From NCBI RefSeq assembly GCF_026262505.1, contig NC_067204.1:23839300-23903299 (forward strand): a stretch of DNA of 64,000 bases, written 5' to 3'. Shown piece by piece: positions 9,085 to 19,972 of the stretch (position 1 is the stretch's first letter; the number at the start of each line of letters is the position of its first letter). The notes under the pieces are model-generated. The model ran no database searches. It was not told where the DNA came from and saw only the letters and a program-made list of their open reading frames with translations. The DNA comes from Trichomonas vaginalis G3. Taxonomy: Eukaryota; Parabasalia; Trichomonadida; Trichomonadidae. The translations under genes and the position numbers were made by a program.

Positions 9085-10099
9085 AGTTCCTTTCATTTCT
9101 CAAATCTAGCTTCAGGTAAATCTGGAGTTCCCAAAGATATATGGGAAGAGTACTACGGATTGCCCTCAAAAGAGTATACAAGTATCACAGATAGCACAAA
9201 GCCAACTATTTCTTCTGATTTTTTCTTACTGTCATCAAGCTTCAAGGATTTTTCCGATAATATCATCAATTGTACAATTAATTCTATTCGATTACTCCAT
9301 TCATTATGCACGTATACTAATATCACCCGAAATTCCGAAAATGGAGGATGCGTTTTCTTTAATTGTAGTAGTTCTATTGTCCAAGATAGATTTTATGCTA
9401 CCAAATGCTACACACCTGACCATGGAAAATATTCATACACAGTTGTTCAAAGAAAAGAAAATAAAAATTTTGTAAATTTAAGTTCTCTCTGTCAATGTGG
9501 TCAAGAATAGTGGAGATGCCAGTATACTCCATCAATATGAGAATAAAACTCTTATTTCTACAAATAACACTAAATCAAGATGTAATCGTATGGCTGGTTA
9601 TCGTGTTCGAATAAACCCGGTTAATGTTAACTTTTGTTGTTTCATATCCAATGATAATCCGATAGGAACTTTTGTTGGCATGTATCATTATGATACACCT
9701 GATTCTTTTGTCAAAAGATCTTTATTTAGAAACAATACATGTAAAATTGGAGATACACATTGGGGTCTTATTGGCTCTGAATCATCCTTTCTTACAGTTT
9801 CAGAGTGTATTTTCTTAGAAAATATTGCTCCTCATACTATTGGCATATGGTATGGTATTTTAACTGTTACACACTGCATTGTAGATAGTTTTACTGCAAG
9901 TAGCACTTTTCATGGCATAATTTATACAAATGAAATGAAAACAGATTGTTTGAAAATTGGGTTTTCACTCCCTTCAATAGAAGAATGCAAAACGGAAAAT
10001 TTAAAACCATTTGAGCATGGAAAGAATAAATTAGATGTTTTGAAATTTATTTTTTCATTTAATATTTTTTATTCTGAAAAGATAATAAACGAATGTTAG
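9085..10099 (+). pseudogene. Surface-repeat-like host protein, relic
   Basis: This is an open stretch of about 335 codons without a proper ATG at the front: an in-frame TGA lies at 9082 and no methionine codon starts the frame. One frame runs to a stop at 9508-9510, and the coding continues in the next frame from about 9497, so there is at least one +1 shift. The protein is Cys-, Asn- and Ser-rich with recurring segments such as ENGGCVFFNCSSS, SVSECIFLEN-type and HWGLIGSESSF strings. These resemble the beta-helix (polymorphic-membrane-protein-like) surface proteins abundant in trichomonads. It is probably a 5'-truncated, frame-disrupted family member. The assignment rests on composition. Confidence 0.45.
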
Positions 10100-10641
10100 C
10101 TTTCAAGTTTGAGTTGGTTATAGTTTAAAAAGGAAAGTCAATATTTATGAATTCAGCAAATCTTTCACATTAAGCTCTGATAACCTTGTTTTGCCATTGA
10201 TTAAAGATTCTATGTGATTGCAACTTTAACTTTTGATTCTACAAAAATCAAATCATTCGTTTACAATTGAGGCTAAAAAAATAAAAGCAAACTCATGAAT
10301 TTTGGCACTTTTTTTGGAAAATCAAGAAAATCATCAATATTCCTTCATAAATAACTATTTTCAGCACTTTTTTGAAGGTAATAGATGGAAAACAAGTTCA
10401 TATTTTTGAGGATGTAGTATTTATATATTTTATTGGATAAGATATAAATTATCAATTCGATTTGTTTCTCAAAATTATCAATTCGATCTGAGAAATAAAA
10501 ATATAATTTCTATTTGACAAACACAATAGCCCATTAATTAAAAGAATATTGTCTTTTCCGAACTCGAAGAACAATAAAAAAATTGAAAAATTTTGAAAAA
10601 ATAGAAAGAAACTAATTTATAAGAGATGTATGATAGATAAC
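10100..10641. other. AT-rich spacer
   Basis: There is no ORF of note. The sequence is A/T-rich with a repeated TATCAATTCGAT block near 10452-10482. It is the 3' flank shared by the rightward surface relic and the leftward transporter relic. Confidence 0.5.
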
Positions 10642-11931
10642 TTATTTCTTCTTGATCTCAAGAACAGTCTGCCATGTGCAAGCAGTTGCTGCGACAGCAG
10701 TGAAAAGAATTGAAATAATTGCTTGAACAGTTCTGTACCATTTTCTTCCAGGAGTTGCCTTCAGGAAGAACAGGGATGGCATTAGTAGAGTAACAACTGG
10801 AATGAGAAGTCCTCCAACGATGTTGAAGAAAATCAAAATATTGTCTGAAGTTGCTGCAAAACCAGCTGAAGCGAGACAAAGGATGAAACCGATGGAAACC
10901 CAACGGAATGTTGTCATTTCTTTGTCTTTGAAGAATGTGGCGTCAACGGAAGTTCTTGCGGCCCAAATAACAAGAGGAGAAGCAACAAGGAGAATAAATA
11001 CGACGGAAATTGTAGCAATGATGGTGAATGGATTATGTGCTGGATATAATTCAAGAGCTGAATTAGCAGTTAAAGCATCAAACTTATCTAAGTAAGTAAA
11101 GATGCCGAAACCAGCGTAAAGGAAGAAGCATGCAACAACAATCCATGCTGCAAGGTGCATGCCACGACGTACTGGTGCAGTTCCTTAAATGTTCTAATGT
11201 AGGGAATAAATTGATGATGCAGTTGTATGACATAGCGTTGATACCGAGAGCTGGGATGAAAACATACAAATCCCAGTGGAGAAATGTAAGCTGATGGTTT
11301 GGATCAAAGCCAAAGTTATGAACGTCTTTGATAAACCAGTAAACACTATGACAAATAAGTACAATAATCATAAAGAAGCCAATTGTTGCAATGCCTTCAA
11401 GCTTTGCAACAGATCTTGGGATGGTCATAGGAAAGCCATTAACATTGTAGAGAAAAAGTTCCAGAATATATTAGAGTTAAGTACTTTGACCTTAAATCCA
11501 AAGGTTTCTATTCAACAAGACACCATCCCAGTTGGAATATAATCATGCATGATCCGATTTGTACAAGGAATATGATCAAATCAATGATCCAGATGTACTT
11601 GGGATTGAAAAGGTGATTGAATAAACCTCTATAATCGTACTTTTTGGTAAAATATGCAGCTTCAATCATCATGCAGAAAGTACTGAGAGAGATGATACCG
11701 ATAACAATTGACATTAAGAGTGCACTGAAGATACCTAAGCGATAGCAATATGGAATCATGAGGGTTCCCGATCCAATTGCAGTATTAATTAAAATCTGAA
11801 ATGCTCCAAACGTTTTGGTCTTGTGGAGTATCCATGATGAAAATTTTCTTGTCAAGGTATCCCTTTTCTTCAACATCTATAATTCCCTGGCTACCTTTTT
11901 CTGAGAGAAGTGGAGTGTCATTCATATCCAT
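10642..11931 (-). pseudogene. Amino-acid/auxin-permease-family transporter, frame-disrupted
   Basis: This is a full-length relic of a secondary amino-acid transporter of the AAAP (Aa_trans, SLC38-like) family, an integral membrane protein that moves amino acids with H+ or Na+. The extent, 1290 bp or 430 codons, equals a normal family member. The N-terminus (ATG at 11931) is acidic (MDMNDTPLLSEKGSQG). The first helix carries the family hallmark FGAFQILINTAIGSGTLMIP. Further helices are visible (IGFFMIIVLICHSVYW, LAAWIVVACFFLYAGFG, FTIIATISVVFILLVASP, ILIFFNIVGGLLIPVVT). The protein is spread over three or more frames, with shifts near 11.86, 11.43-11.51 and 11.1-11.2 kb but no large deletion. 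This is either recent decay or indel errors in the assembly. Confidence 0.75.
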
Positions 11932-13749
11932 CGTTTCTGAATTTTAACCCTCAATTTTGGGATTTCAAAAGTAGATTAATGTATTGTATATCTGATGAGC
12001 TTTTAAACGATTATGAAATTAACTATGATTTGTCGAAAAAACGATGAGATTTTAGAAAAGATTTCCGAAGTTTTCCGCTCGAAATAAGATGTAATGAACA
12101 TGAACTTTCCAATATATTCAACTACATGCAGAGAATAATACATACACGCGGTTAATACTAATCTTTGCCTTCTCAATTCATGCTTTTCATATCAGATTTT
12201 GATGATTTTTCATTATCCATATTAGTTAGTTATTATTTATTTATTAACATAGCATCGAAATTCGAATTATAATAAAATGAAGTTAATAAAACCAATATCT
12301 ATAATAATTTCTGATTGAATATAAAAATTATTGATAATTTATATTAGATTTCTTAGAAATACGCATACATTAGCGAAATTTATACATTTTAATTCAGTTG
12401 ATTACAAAAATAAATTGAATACCCTCAATTTTTGACTTTTGCAACTTTTTCATGACCCTCTACCCAGGTATCTAAAATACAATTTATCGCCTTAAAAGCA
12501 CCCTTAATTTATGCCAATTGACAAAATAAAGATATGTTTAGAATGCTGATATGATGGAGAATCATGCTGCATCATTATTGGCCAGCAATATATAATATTT
12601 AAGAAATCTACGAGATTATCTGATTTCATGAAACTCAATGTATACTAAGTTTCAGACTTTGAAATTTTAACATGTTGATATGGGTACATAGGGTTTATGA
12701 TTCCAGTCATTTATTTAAAAAAATACAAAAATGAATTAATATGATGTGAGTAACAATGATAATAAACGCTTAATTACTAATATATTATTTTTTTGGTAGG
12801 AATGAAATGTTTTGGTGACATTTATAGAAGTTAAGCTGAGAATCAAAAATGCAAAAATTATTTTAAATATTAGAAGCATTATTTGATGTCATTGAGTTTA
12901 GAGTCGTGTAGCTATATGAGTACAATATGTTATTGATGTATATATGCAATAATTGTGAAAATGAAATGTGAATCTCAAGATGAGTTGCATAATACTGCGT
13001 CATAATTTGAATTCAATATGTACATAACATTACTAAATGTATTTTAAGATAATACAAAAAATTAGCTTGCAAAAAGATATCGAAATGTTTTTCATTAGAT
13101 TCAAAGATCTGCATAGATTTCGATTTTAACTATTGATGAATTTGTCAAACCTCTATAATAATAGAATGTAGAATAATTAAATATAATTAAAATAAAAAAA
13201 TACAAATTAAAGTGATATTATAGAGATATATGTGATGTTACCAATATGACATGATATTGGAGAACTGATAGAATTGTGATGTGAGACTAAATATGATTTT
13301 ATTATGAATAGGAGAATAATTTTAGAAGAATTTCTTGAATTTAATATATCTGAATATGTAATTCGGCATATATTCTATATATATATTGGTATATTAACTA
13401 GAAATAAGAATAGGAAAGATTGTTAATGAATAATATGAGATTAAGCGAAAATATATTGTTCTAATAGATGAGTGTGGAGATTCAATATATGTGAAGAGGG
13501 ATATGTGAGAGGAAATATGTAAATTTAATAAAAGATGCGATGAGAGAAAAAATAACAATGATTTATATGAAATATATGAGTATTGAAAAAGCCTGATTAG
13601 TGATTTCATGTCTGTAAAAGGAATAGATATTCTATGAGAAAGATGAAACGAATTAAAGAAGTAGAAAAAAATTTAAATTAAGATTGAAAAAAAATTGGAG
13701 TTTATGCAAATTTAAATAAGAAAATATATTGCTTTTGGCATGAAGATGT
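11932..13749. other. AT-rich spacer
   Basis: I see no gene or repeat of note in about 1.8 kb. The sequence is strongly A/T-rich. A clear trichomonad initiator (TCA-Y-type) is not visible just upstream of the transporter start. The short minus-strand ORF near 13394 is AT-rich and not supported. Confidence 0.5.
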
Positions 13750-14475
13750 CATTCTGGGAGATATTGCCTCTGCATGTATCCCAGAATGGAACAATCTTTT
13801 GCAATCAGAATGTGATTGCAAAACTTTGACCGACAAGAGTGTATTGTGCACTCTTGTCGGTCGCAGTGTCTCATTCTGGGAGACATCGCCTCTGCATGTA
13901 TCCCAGAATGGAACAATCTTTTGCAATCAGAATGTGATTGCAAAACTTTGACCGACAAGAGTGTATTGTGCACTCTTGTCGGTCGCAGTGTCTCATTCTG
14001 GGAGACATCGCCTCTGCATGTATCCCAGAATGGAACAATCTTTTGCAATCAGAATGTGATTGCAAAACTTTGACCGACAAGAGTGTATTGTGCACTCTTG
14101 TCGGTCGCAGTGTCTCATTCTGGGAGACATCGCCTCTGCATGTATCCCAGAATGGAACAATCTTTTGCAATCAGAATGTGATTGCAAAACTTTGACCGAC
14201 AAGAGTGTATTGTGCACTCTTGTCGGTCGCAGTGTCTCATTCTGGGAGACATCGCCTCTGCATGTATCCAGAATGGAACAATCTTTTGCAATCAGAATGT
14301 GATTGCAAAACTTTGACCGACAAGAGTGTATTGTGCACTCTTGTCGGTCGCAGTGTCTCATTCTGGGAGACATCGCCTCTGCATGTATCCCAGAATGGAA
14401 CAATCTTTTGCAATCAGAATGTGATTGCAAAACTTTGACCGACAAGAGTGTATTGTGCACTCTTGTCGGTCAAAG
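13750..14475. repeat. 122-bp satellite made of three hairpins
   Basis: About six tandem copies of a 122-bp unit start at 13750, 13872, 13994, 14116, 14238 and 14359. Each unit contains three back-to-back inverted repeats: CATTCTGGGAGACAT with ATGTATCCCAGAATG, TTTTGCAATCA with TGTGATTGCAAAA, and GACCGACAAGAGTG with CACTCTTGTCGGTC. Copies are almost identical. All reading frames on both strands stay open by chance of the repeat, which produces many false ORFs of 60-155 codons. The whole unit could fold into a three-stem cruciform or RNA. Confidence 0.9.
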
Positions 14476-15095
14476 TTCCACATTCAAGTTATGAATGCGG
14501 AACTTTCTATCATTCTACGAGACCTCGAAAAGAACCTCACATCGACTCTCTCTTTCCGGCATCTTTACCGCATAGAAAGCTGCTCGTTCGCAACTTTGTG
14601 TGCAATCTAAGAGATGATTGCGGTAAAGATGCCGGGAAGATTGACGCTGCAGCAGAGAATCACTACGGCTCTCTTTTACCGGCATCTTTACCGCATAGAA
14701 AGCTGCTCGTTCGCAACTTTGTGTGCAATCTAAGAGATGATTGCGGTAAAGATGCCGGGAAGATTGACGCTGCAGCAGAGAATCACTACGGCTCTCTTTT
14801 ACCGGCATCTTTACCGCATAGAAAGCTGCTCGTTCGCAACTTTGTGTGCAATCTAAGAGATGATTGCGGTAAAGATGCCGGGAAGATTGACGCTGCAGCA
14901 GAGAATCACTACGGCTCTCTTTTACCGGCATCTTTACCGCAATCATCTCTTAGATTGCACACAAAGTTGCGAACGAGCAGCTTTCTATGCGGTAAAGATG
15001 CCGGAAAGAGAGAGTCGATGTGAGGTTCTTTTCGAGGTCTCGTAGAATGATAGAAAGTTCCGCATTCATAACTTGAATGTGGAACTTTGACCGAC
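14476..15095. repeat. Inverted pair of 123-bp hairpin repeats
   Basis: Three 123-bp units begin with CCGGCATCTTTACCGCA at 14556, 14679 and 14802 and a fourth starts at 14925. Within each unit the CCGGCATCTTTACCGCA arm is matched by its complement about 70 bases on. The flank GGTCAAAGTTCCACATTC (14468) through GACCTCGAAAAGAACC is repeated in inverse orientation at about 15000-15092, so the block is itself an inverted repeat. No protein-coding gene is supported. Confidence 0.85.
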
Positions 15096-15345
15096 AAGAG
15101 TGCACAATACACTCTTGTCGGTCGCAGTGTCTCATTCTGGGAGACATGCCTCTGCATGTATCCCAGAATGGAACAATCTTTTGCAATCAGAATGTGATTG
15201 CAAAACTTTGACCGACAAGAGTGTATTGTGCACTCTTGTCGGTCGCAGTGTCTCATTCTGGGAGACATTGCCTCTGCATGTATCCCAGAATGGAACAATC
15301 TTTTGCAATCAGAATGTGATTGCAAAACTTTGACCGACAAGAGTG
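15096..15345. repeat. Further 122-bp three-hairpin units
   Basis: Two more copies of the 122-bp unit seen at 13750-14475 occur here, in the same orientation, ending within the GACCGACAAGAGTG stem at about 15350. They link the 123-bp block to the large inverted repeat that follows. Confidence 0.85.
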
Positions 15346-16422
15346 TATTGTGCATCCACCTTTGTCAATTAACTATGTTTTATAGAGACATCCCCTCACA
15401 CATATTTTTTCTAATATAATTTTACCTTTTTAATATTTATTTTTTATTTTTTGTGCTTTATATAACTTATGGTGTGTACCGAACTATCTTACAGACTCTA
15501 CTGAGCTATTTCCACATATAAACATGTGACAATAACGCATACATACTCCCTTCGTATTCTGATCTCATGACATATTATCGCAAAAACTATATTTATACAA
15601 CACACCTCATAAAGTCTCATTTTAGCCCTATCTAAGCGTTCAAAACCTATTTTCCCCGCGTAATCTGATTCTTCAGGCTCCGCTGATTCGATTTCTGCTG
15701 TCAGATCGTGAAAATATGCATCACATAACAAGATAAACCCAAATTACTTAACTTAATATTTTCCTTAAAATTTCCTATTCCTCGCTATGGGAATATTTAT
15801 TATATCTTCCGTTTCCCCTCACAAATATATTTAATTTTCTGAATAATACGTATAATAAAATGAATAACTCAAAAACTAAAATACAATATTAATATTGGGT
15901 AATGACTCGATATGATCAAAACTTTTGAATTCATACATTTTTTGAAAAATTTGGATTTTTCAAAAATGATTTTGTTTGAGCATGAACGTGAAGCGAAATT
16001 TTAAGGAAAATATTAAGTTAAGTAATTTGGGTTTATCTTGTTATGTGATGCATATTTTCACGATCTGACAGCAGAAATCGAATCAGCGGGGCCTGAAGAA
16101 TCAGATTACGCGGGGAAAATAGTTTTTGAACGCTTAGATAGGGCTAAAATGAGACTTTATGAGGTGTGTTGTATAAATATAGTTTTTGCGATAATATGTC
16201 ATGAGATCAGAATACGAAGGGAGTATGTATGCGTTATTGTCACATGTTTATATGTGGAAATAGCTCAGTAGAGTCTGTAAGATAGTTCGGTACACACCAT
16301 AAGTTATATAAAGCACAAAAAATAAAAAATAAATATTAAAAAGGTAAAATTATATTAGAAAAAATATGTGTGAGGGGATGTCTCTATAAAACATAGTTAA
16401 TTGACAAAGGTGGATGCACAAT
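15346..16422. repeat. Large fold-back: 430-bp inverted arms
   Basis: The left arm (about 15346-15775) and the right arm (about 16005-16422) are near-perfect inverse copies around a 230-bp AT-rich centre. The arm tips are TGCATCCACCTTTGTCAATT and its complement. Each arm holds the same 77-codon ORF, starting MLCDAYFHDLTAEIES (15498-15731 on minus, 16038-16271 on plus), with a few differences. I do not recognise it, and it may be a remnant of a transposase-like gene or chance. The structure could be a fold-back transposon sitting inside the satellite. Confidence 0.75.
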
Positions 16423-16990
16423 ACACTCTTGTCGGTCAAAGTTTTGCAATCACATTCTGATTGCAAAAGATTGTTCCATTCTGGGATACATGCAGAGGCA
16501 ATGTCTCCCAGAATGAGACACTGCGACCGACAAGAGTGTATTGTGCACTCTTGTCGGTCAAAGTTCCACATTCAAGTTATGAATGCGGAACTTTCTATCA
16601 TTCTACGAGACCTCGAAAAGAACCTCACATCGACTCTCTCTTTCCGGCATCTTTACCGCATAGAAAGCTGCTCGTTCGCAACTTTGTGTGCAATCTAAGA
16701 GATGATTGCGGTAAAGATGCCGGGAAGATTGACGCTGCAGCAGAGAATCACTACGGCTCTCTTTTACCGGCATCTTTACCGCATAGAAAGCTGCTCGTTC
16801 GCAACTTTGTGTGCAATCTAAGAGATGATTGCGGTAAAGATGCCGGGAAGATTGACGCTGCAGCAGAGAATCACTACGGCTCTCTTTTACCGGCATCTTT
16901 ACCGCATAGAAAGCTGCTCGTTCGCAACTTTGTGTGCAATCTAAGAGATGATTGCGGTAAAGATGCCGGGAAGATTGACGCTGCAGCCCC
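16423..16990. repeat. Mirror copy of the hairpin satellites
   Basis: Moving outward from the large fold-back, this side shows a single 122-bp unit in inverse orientation (16423-16560) and then the 123-bp CCGGCATCTTTACCGCA repeat three times. It therefore mirrors 14476-15345 with fewer 122-bp copies. The right edge changes abruptly to unique DNA at about 16988 after CTGCAGCCCC. Confidence 0.85.
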
Positions 16991-17293
16991 AGGCCGCACT
17001 CAGATTTCATCCCGCTACACAATTGTTCATCCAACAACTGTCATAGACGTTGAAATTTTCGACCAGAAGTGAAACATATCAATTTTAAGACTGCGGCGCG
17101 CAAGCAAGTTTGAACCTTTCAAGGGTGATCAGTCCTTTACTCATTTCAAGACCTCTTGTTGCCTGATAAAACGATACTTCCTTCCTTGTGGGCCATTAAA
17201 AACCGCCAAAACCGTCACAACTTGCTTCCTAAATTGTATTTGCGGAGTAATTATCATGCATATTTTATCGGATAATAATATCAAAGCTAAATT
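16991..17293. other. Unique host DNA at the E1 insertion site
   Basis: No whole gene is seen. On the minus strand an open stretch reads KQVVTVLAVFNGPQGRKYRF and ends RQQEVLK with a stop at 17141-17143. It could be the tail of a host gene cut by E1, but the flank beyond the other end of E1 does not continue it convincingly. The candidate target duplication TAAATT lies at 17288-17293. Confidence 0.4.
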
Positions 17294-17384
17294 AAAAAAA
17301 AAAAAAAAGGTAGTGGGGCTTCCAGGCACTTCGTGCCCTCTAGCCCCGAAGATGTTTAGTATAAATGAAGTTTATATTCGGAGG
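17294..17384 (+). repeat. E1 left terminal inverted repeat
   Basis: Fifteen A, then 76 bp (17309-17384) matching the complement of 40805-40880 with only a few differences. It contains a short perfect hairpin, GGCAC-TTC-GTGCC. The arm is shorter than the several hundred bases usual for Polintons. Confidence 0.85.
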
Positions 17385-17538
17385 ACTCTTCTTCTTCCTC
17401 CATTGCTTCTAGGAAGAAGCCTTCTTCTGGGTCGAAAACATTATATAATGTGTCGCTTTTCACAAATTATATATGTTTTCATGTTTTGTCACTTTTCTGT
17501 CACTTTTCGGGTAAAAACATTTTTATTATTATATATAA

Positions 17539-18364
17539 ATGAATTTTACAAAACCTCCGTTACCGTTCTTTGGAAATAAGAGTAAATGTAAAGATATTAT
17601 ATTGAGAGAACTTAAGAAACTACCGAATGGTCTAACATTTGTAGATTTGTTCGGTGGAAGTTTCTATATATCCCATTTGTGCCATACAATATTCCCAGAC
17701 TCAAAGATTATATGCAATGACTTCGACAACTATATGGACCGTCTCAAACATATACCAGACACAAACAATATATTGAAAGAGTTAAAAGAAAAGATACCTA
17801 TAGGTAAGATGGAACGTATACCATTAGATAAGAAAAATATTGTGAGAGAGGTTTTGAAAAAAGCAGAATATATAGACTGGGATAGTATATCTGCTAGACT
17901 ATTATATAGTGGTGCTATAAGAGTTCATGACATTGAAACACTTATGTCAAAAGTTTTATATCTTAACTATACAAATGTTTTCAAAGAGGACATAGAAAAA
18001 TATATTGAGGGTATAGAGTTTGTGAGATGTCATTGGACAGAGTTGTATGAAAAATATAAGACAAGGAAAATGTTTTCTTTATAGTGGACCGCCGTTCTAT
18101 AACACATGGGATTTTCAATACCAAGTAGACTGGACTTTGAGAGACTCTTTAGAAACTTTAGACGTTATACATAACCATCCATGCTTTTACTTTACATCCG
18201 ATAAAAGTGGTTTGGAAACCGTTATGAGATGGTTAGAGGACATACATGACTATGAGTTTAGATATGACAAGATAGAATATGAGAGAGGTCCTATAAACTG
18301 GAGAAAGTGTCATAACAAAGAAATTTTATTAGTAAGTAAATGTGGTTTGAAATCGGATTGTTAG
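17539..18364 (+). pseudogene. D12-class adenine-N6 DNA methyltransferase (E1)
   Basis: This is a Dam-like enzyme that would methylate adenine in DNA using S-adenosylmethionine. The N-terminus begins MNFTKPPLPFFGNKSK, the PFxGxK motif of the D12 class, followed by TFVDLFGGSF (SAM-binding motif I). A PPFYNTW catalytic block of the DPPY type lies near codon 185 and a KCHNKEILL block near the C-terminus. It is the outermost gene on the left and reads inward. It is broken, with about one break in this copy, while the E2 copy is more decayed. Possible roles are marking or protecting the element DNA or affecting host chromatin; neither is shown here. Confidence 0.75.
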
Positions 18365-18470
18365 TTTAGGTTTTTTCCATTGTGTCATTTATTTATTTGA
18401 CGTGGCAGAAAAGTACAGAGAATATGAAGATGAACCAATGCCTGCAAATGTTCAGTATATGTACTCGTAA
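18340..18470 (+). pseudogene. Small membrane-anchored protein (E1)
   Basis: It begins inside the last codons of the methyltransferase (MWFEIG...) and encodes one hydrophobic helix (FSIVSFIYLTW) followed by a short acidic tail. The E2 version at 44631 shows the helix more clearly. It is too short to assign and it looks broken in this copy. Viral elements often carry such one-helix proteins. The existence of the gene is inferred from the conserved hydrophobic segment and compact spacing. Confidence 0.3.
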
Positions 18471-18493
18471 GAGATATTTTTATCTAATATTAA

Positions 18494-18856
18494 ATGGACG
18501 CACAGAACTTAGCGAATGCACAGCAACCTGGACAACCAAACCCAGAGAATATTCCAAATGAAGTTAGAATACAAACTGCAATGGCAAACTATGGTCAAGT
18601 GCCAACAGATGTACAAATGCAAACTGCCATGTCAAATGACGCTGCGTTAGGTTTGCCACCATGGTATGCAAATATGAGATGGAAAGAGTTTTATACAAAC
18701 CCTGAAGTGGGATATAAACAACTTTATGCAGATGACGCGAACACAGGAGTTGACCCAGAATATGTTTTCTACCAGAGGAGAAACAGAATGTATGAGCTCC
18801 AGTTAAAGAATGCTATGGAACTCAACAGGAAACGTAAGAGACTAGGCGGACATTAG
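18494..18856 (+). CDS. Small basic-tailed protein (E1)
   Basis: A 120-aa ORF, intact in both elements. The N-terminal half is Asn/Gln/Pro-rich and repeats the phrase RIQTAMANYG...MQTAMSNDA. The middle is aromatic (LPPWYANMRWKEFYTNP), and the C-terminus is strongly basic (ELNRKRKRLGGH), like a nucleic-acid-binding or localisation tail. The leader TTTTTATCTAATATTAA precedes the ATG, as in other genes of the element. I do not recognise a family; a small virion or core protein is a reasonable guess. Confidence 0.55.
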   Translation: MDAQNLANAQQPGQPNPENIPNEVRIQTAMANYGQVPTDVQMQTAMSNDAALGLPPWYANMRWKEFYTNPEVGYKQLYADDANTGVDPEYVFYQRRNRMYELQLKNAMELNRKRKRLGGH

Positions 18857-18874
18857 ATTTTTACATATAGTAAA

Positions 18875-19117
18875 ATGGGTTTCTTCAGTAAGATAGGAAA
18901 CTTCTTTCGAAATGTTGGAAGAGGTATATGGAATGGAATAAAAACCGTAGGAAGAGGAATTTGGAACGGTGTCAAAAATATTGGTAAAAGAGTAGGTCAG
19001 TTCGTTGGTATTATACCTAAAGACCCTGAACCAGAAGAGCAAGCTCCTGTTATACAACAGCCTGAACCTGCACCACAGTCTAGTTGGCAACCAAATCCAA
19101 CACCTCAACCGTATTAA
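18875..19117 (+). CDS. Membrane-active small virion-like peptide (E1)
   Basis: This is an 80-aa ORF. Residues 1-47 form an amphipathic Gly/Asn/Arg/Trp helix built from an 11-residue repeat (VGRGIWNGIKT, then VGRGIWNGVKN, then IGKRVGQFVG), and residues 48-80 are Pro/Gln-rich. Such a composition is known from membrane-lytic minor capsid proteins (adenovirus VI, parvovirus-type and Polinton equivalents) that help entry. This is inference by analogy. It ends 4 bp from the convergent stop of protein A. It is intact here and in E2. Confidence 0.5.
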   Translation: MGFFSKIGNFFRNVGRGIWNGIKTVGRGIWNGVKNIGKRVGQFVGIIPKDPEPEEQAPVIQQPEPAPQSSWQPNPTPQPY

Positions 19118-19121
19118 AAAA

Positions 19122-19972
19122 TTATATTTTTACCGTTCGATAGTAGTTGTATATGAAACTAAGTTCTAAGTAAAACGCATGGTATAATGGAATTATTCTT
19201 TTTCTTCCATCTGTAGTAAACCATACTTGAAAGTCTGAAATACTTCCACTTGGTGGTTCGTATAACTTTGTAGGTTTTTCGTAAAAGTCATTCATCAGAC
19301 ATAAGAAAGAGTTTTGCGCACCAGAAAATGAAGCATGAACAATAATAGCATCTGGGTCGAAAATATTTTCATATGTTCCATTAGGGTTTTCGACTTCATA
19401 AAAGTCTGGGTGTACTGGATATGCTGCAGGCTGATTTAACATCCTCATAAATCTATACCATGCCAAGTTGTTATATTTGTAGAAATATAAACGTTTTCTC
19501 CAAGGTCTTCTATTCTATTGATTTTAACAGTTGCATTTTTCCTGTCATAAATAATATCGAGATGGTACTCTCCCTCGTCAATGTTATACTGTTTTGCATA
19601 TTCGATATAGATATCGTTTATTTTTTCTTGAAAAGCTTGAAGAGTTGTTTCTAAGTTTACAAGCAAACTAACTTGTAAAAGTTTTCCCTGTTCAAATTTC
19701 TCATACATACGTTTTTCTTTGTTATAGTATCGAACTTCAAAACCGACCGTAAATGGGAAACCATGTATGGCTTCTGAAATGAAACTTCATTTCTACGAAA
19801 GCCAATAGCTTTTGTGACAGATGGGTCTCTTAGCCATCTTAATGGGGTAGTCAAAACGATAGCCTTCATGCTTTACGGTCTCTGTCTCAAACTTTTGACC
19901 GACATTAGTAAAAAGTTCATCTAATGGTTTAGTTGTAGCAACTCTTGAATTTTCTTTTTCTATTGGAAGCAT
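19122..19972 (-). pseudogene. Protein A, paralog of protein B (E1)
   Basis: The intact E2 counterpart (45413-46261) is 282 aa. The fold is unknown. A conserved N-terminal block, RFDYPLRWLRDPSVTKAIGF, and a conserved C-terminal half (DPAAIIVHASFSGAQNSFL, FQVWFTTDG, FYLELSFIYNY) are shared with protein B further right. This copy is broken, with about two breaks. It lies back-to-back with the tail-fibre gene across an 18-bp promoter, which links it to the receptor-binding or vertex module. A structural role is inferred. Confidence 0.5.

Noticed and set aside
13816-15333. Many 60-190 codon ORFs on both strands of the hairpin satellites
   Set aside because: They repeat with the 122/123-bp period on both strands and are products of the palindromic repeats.
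15346-16422. LTR retrotransposon
   Set aside because: The arms are inverted, not direct, and there is no reverse transcriptase or gag-like frame in the window.
17141-17329. A gene tail (KQVVTVLAVFNGPQ...) interrupted by E1
   Set aside because: The right flank of E1 does not offer a matching upstream part in any frame, so the interruption cannot be supported.
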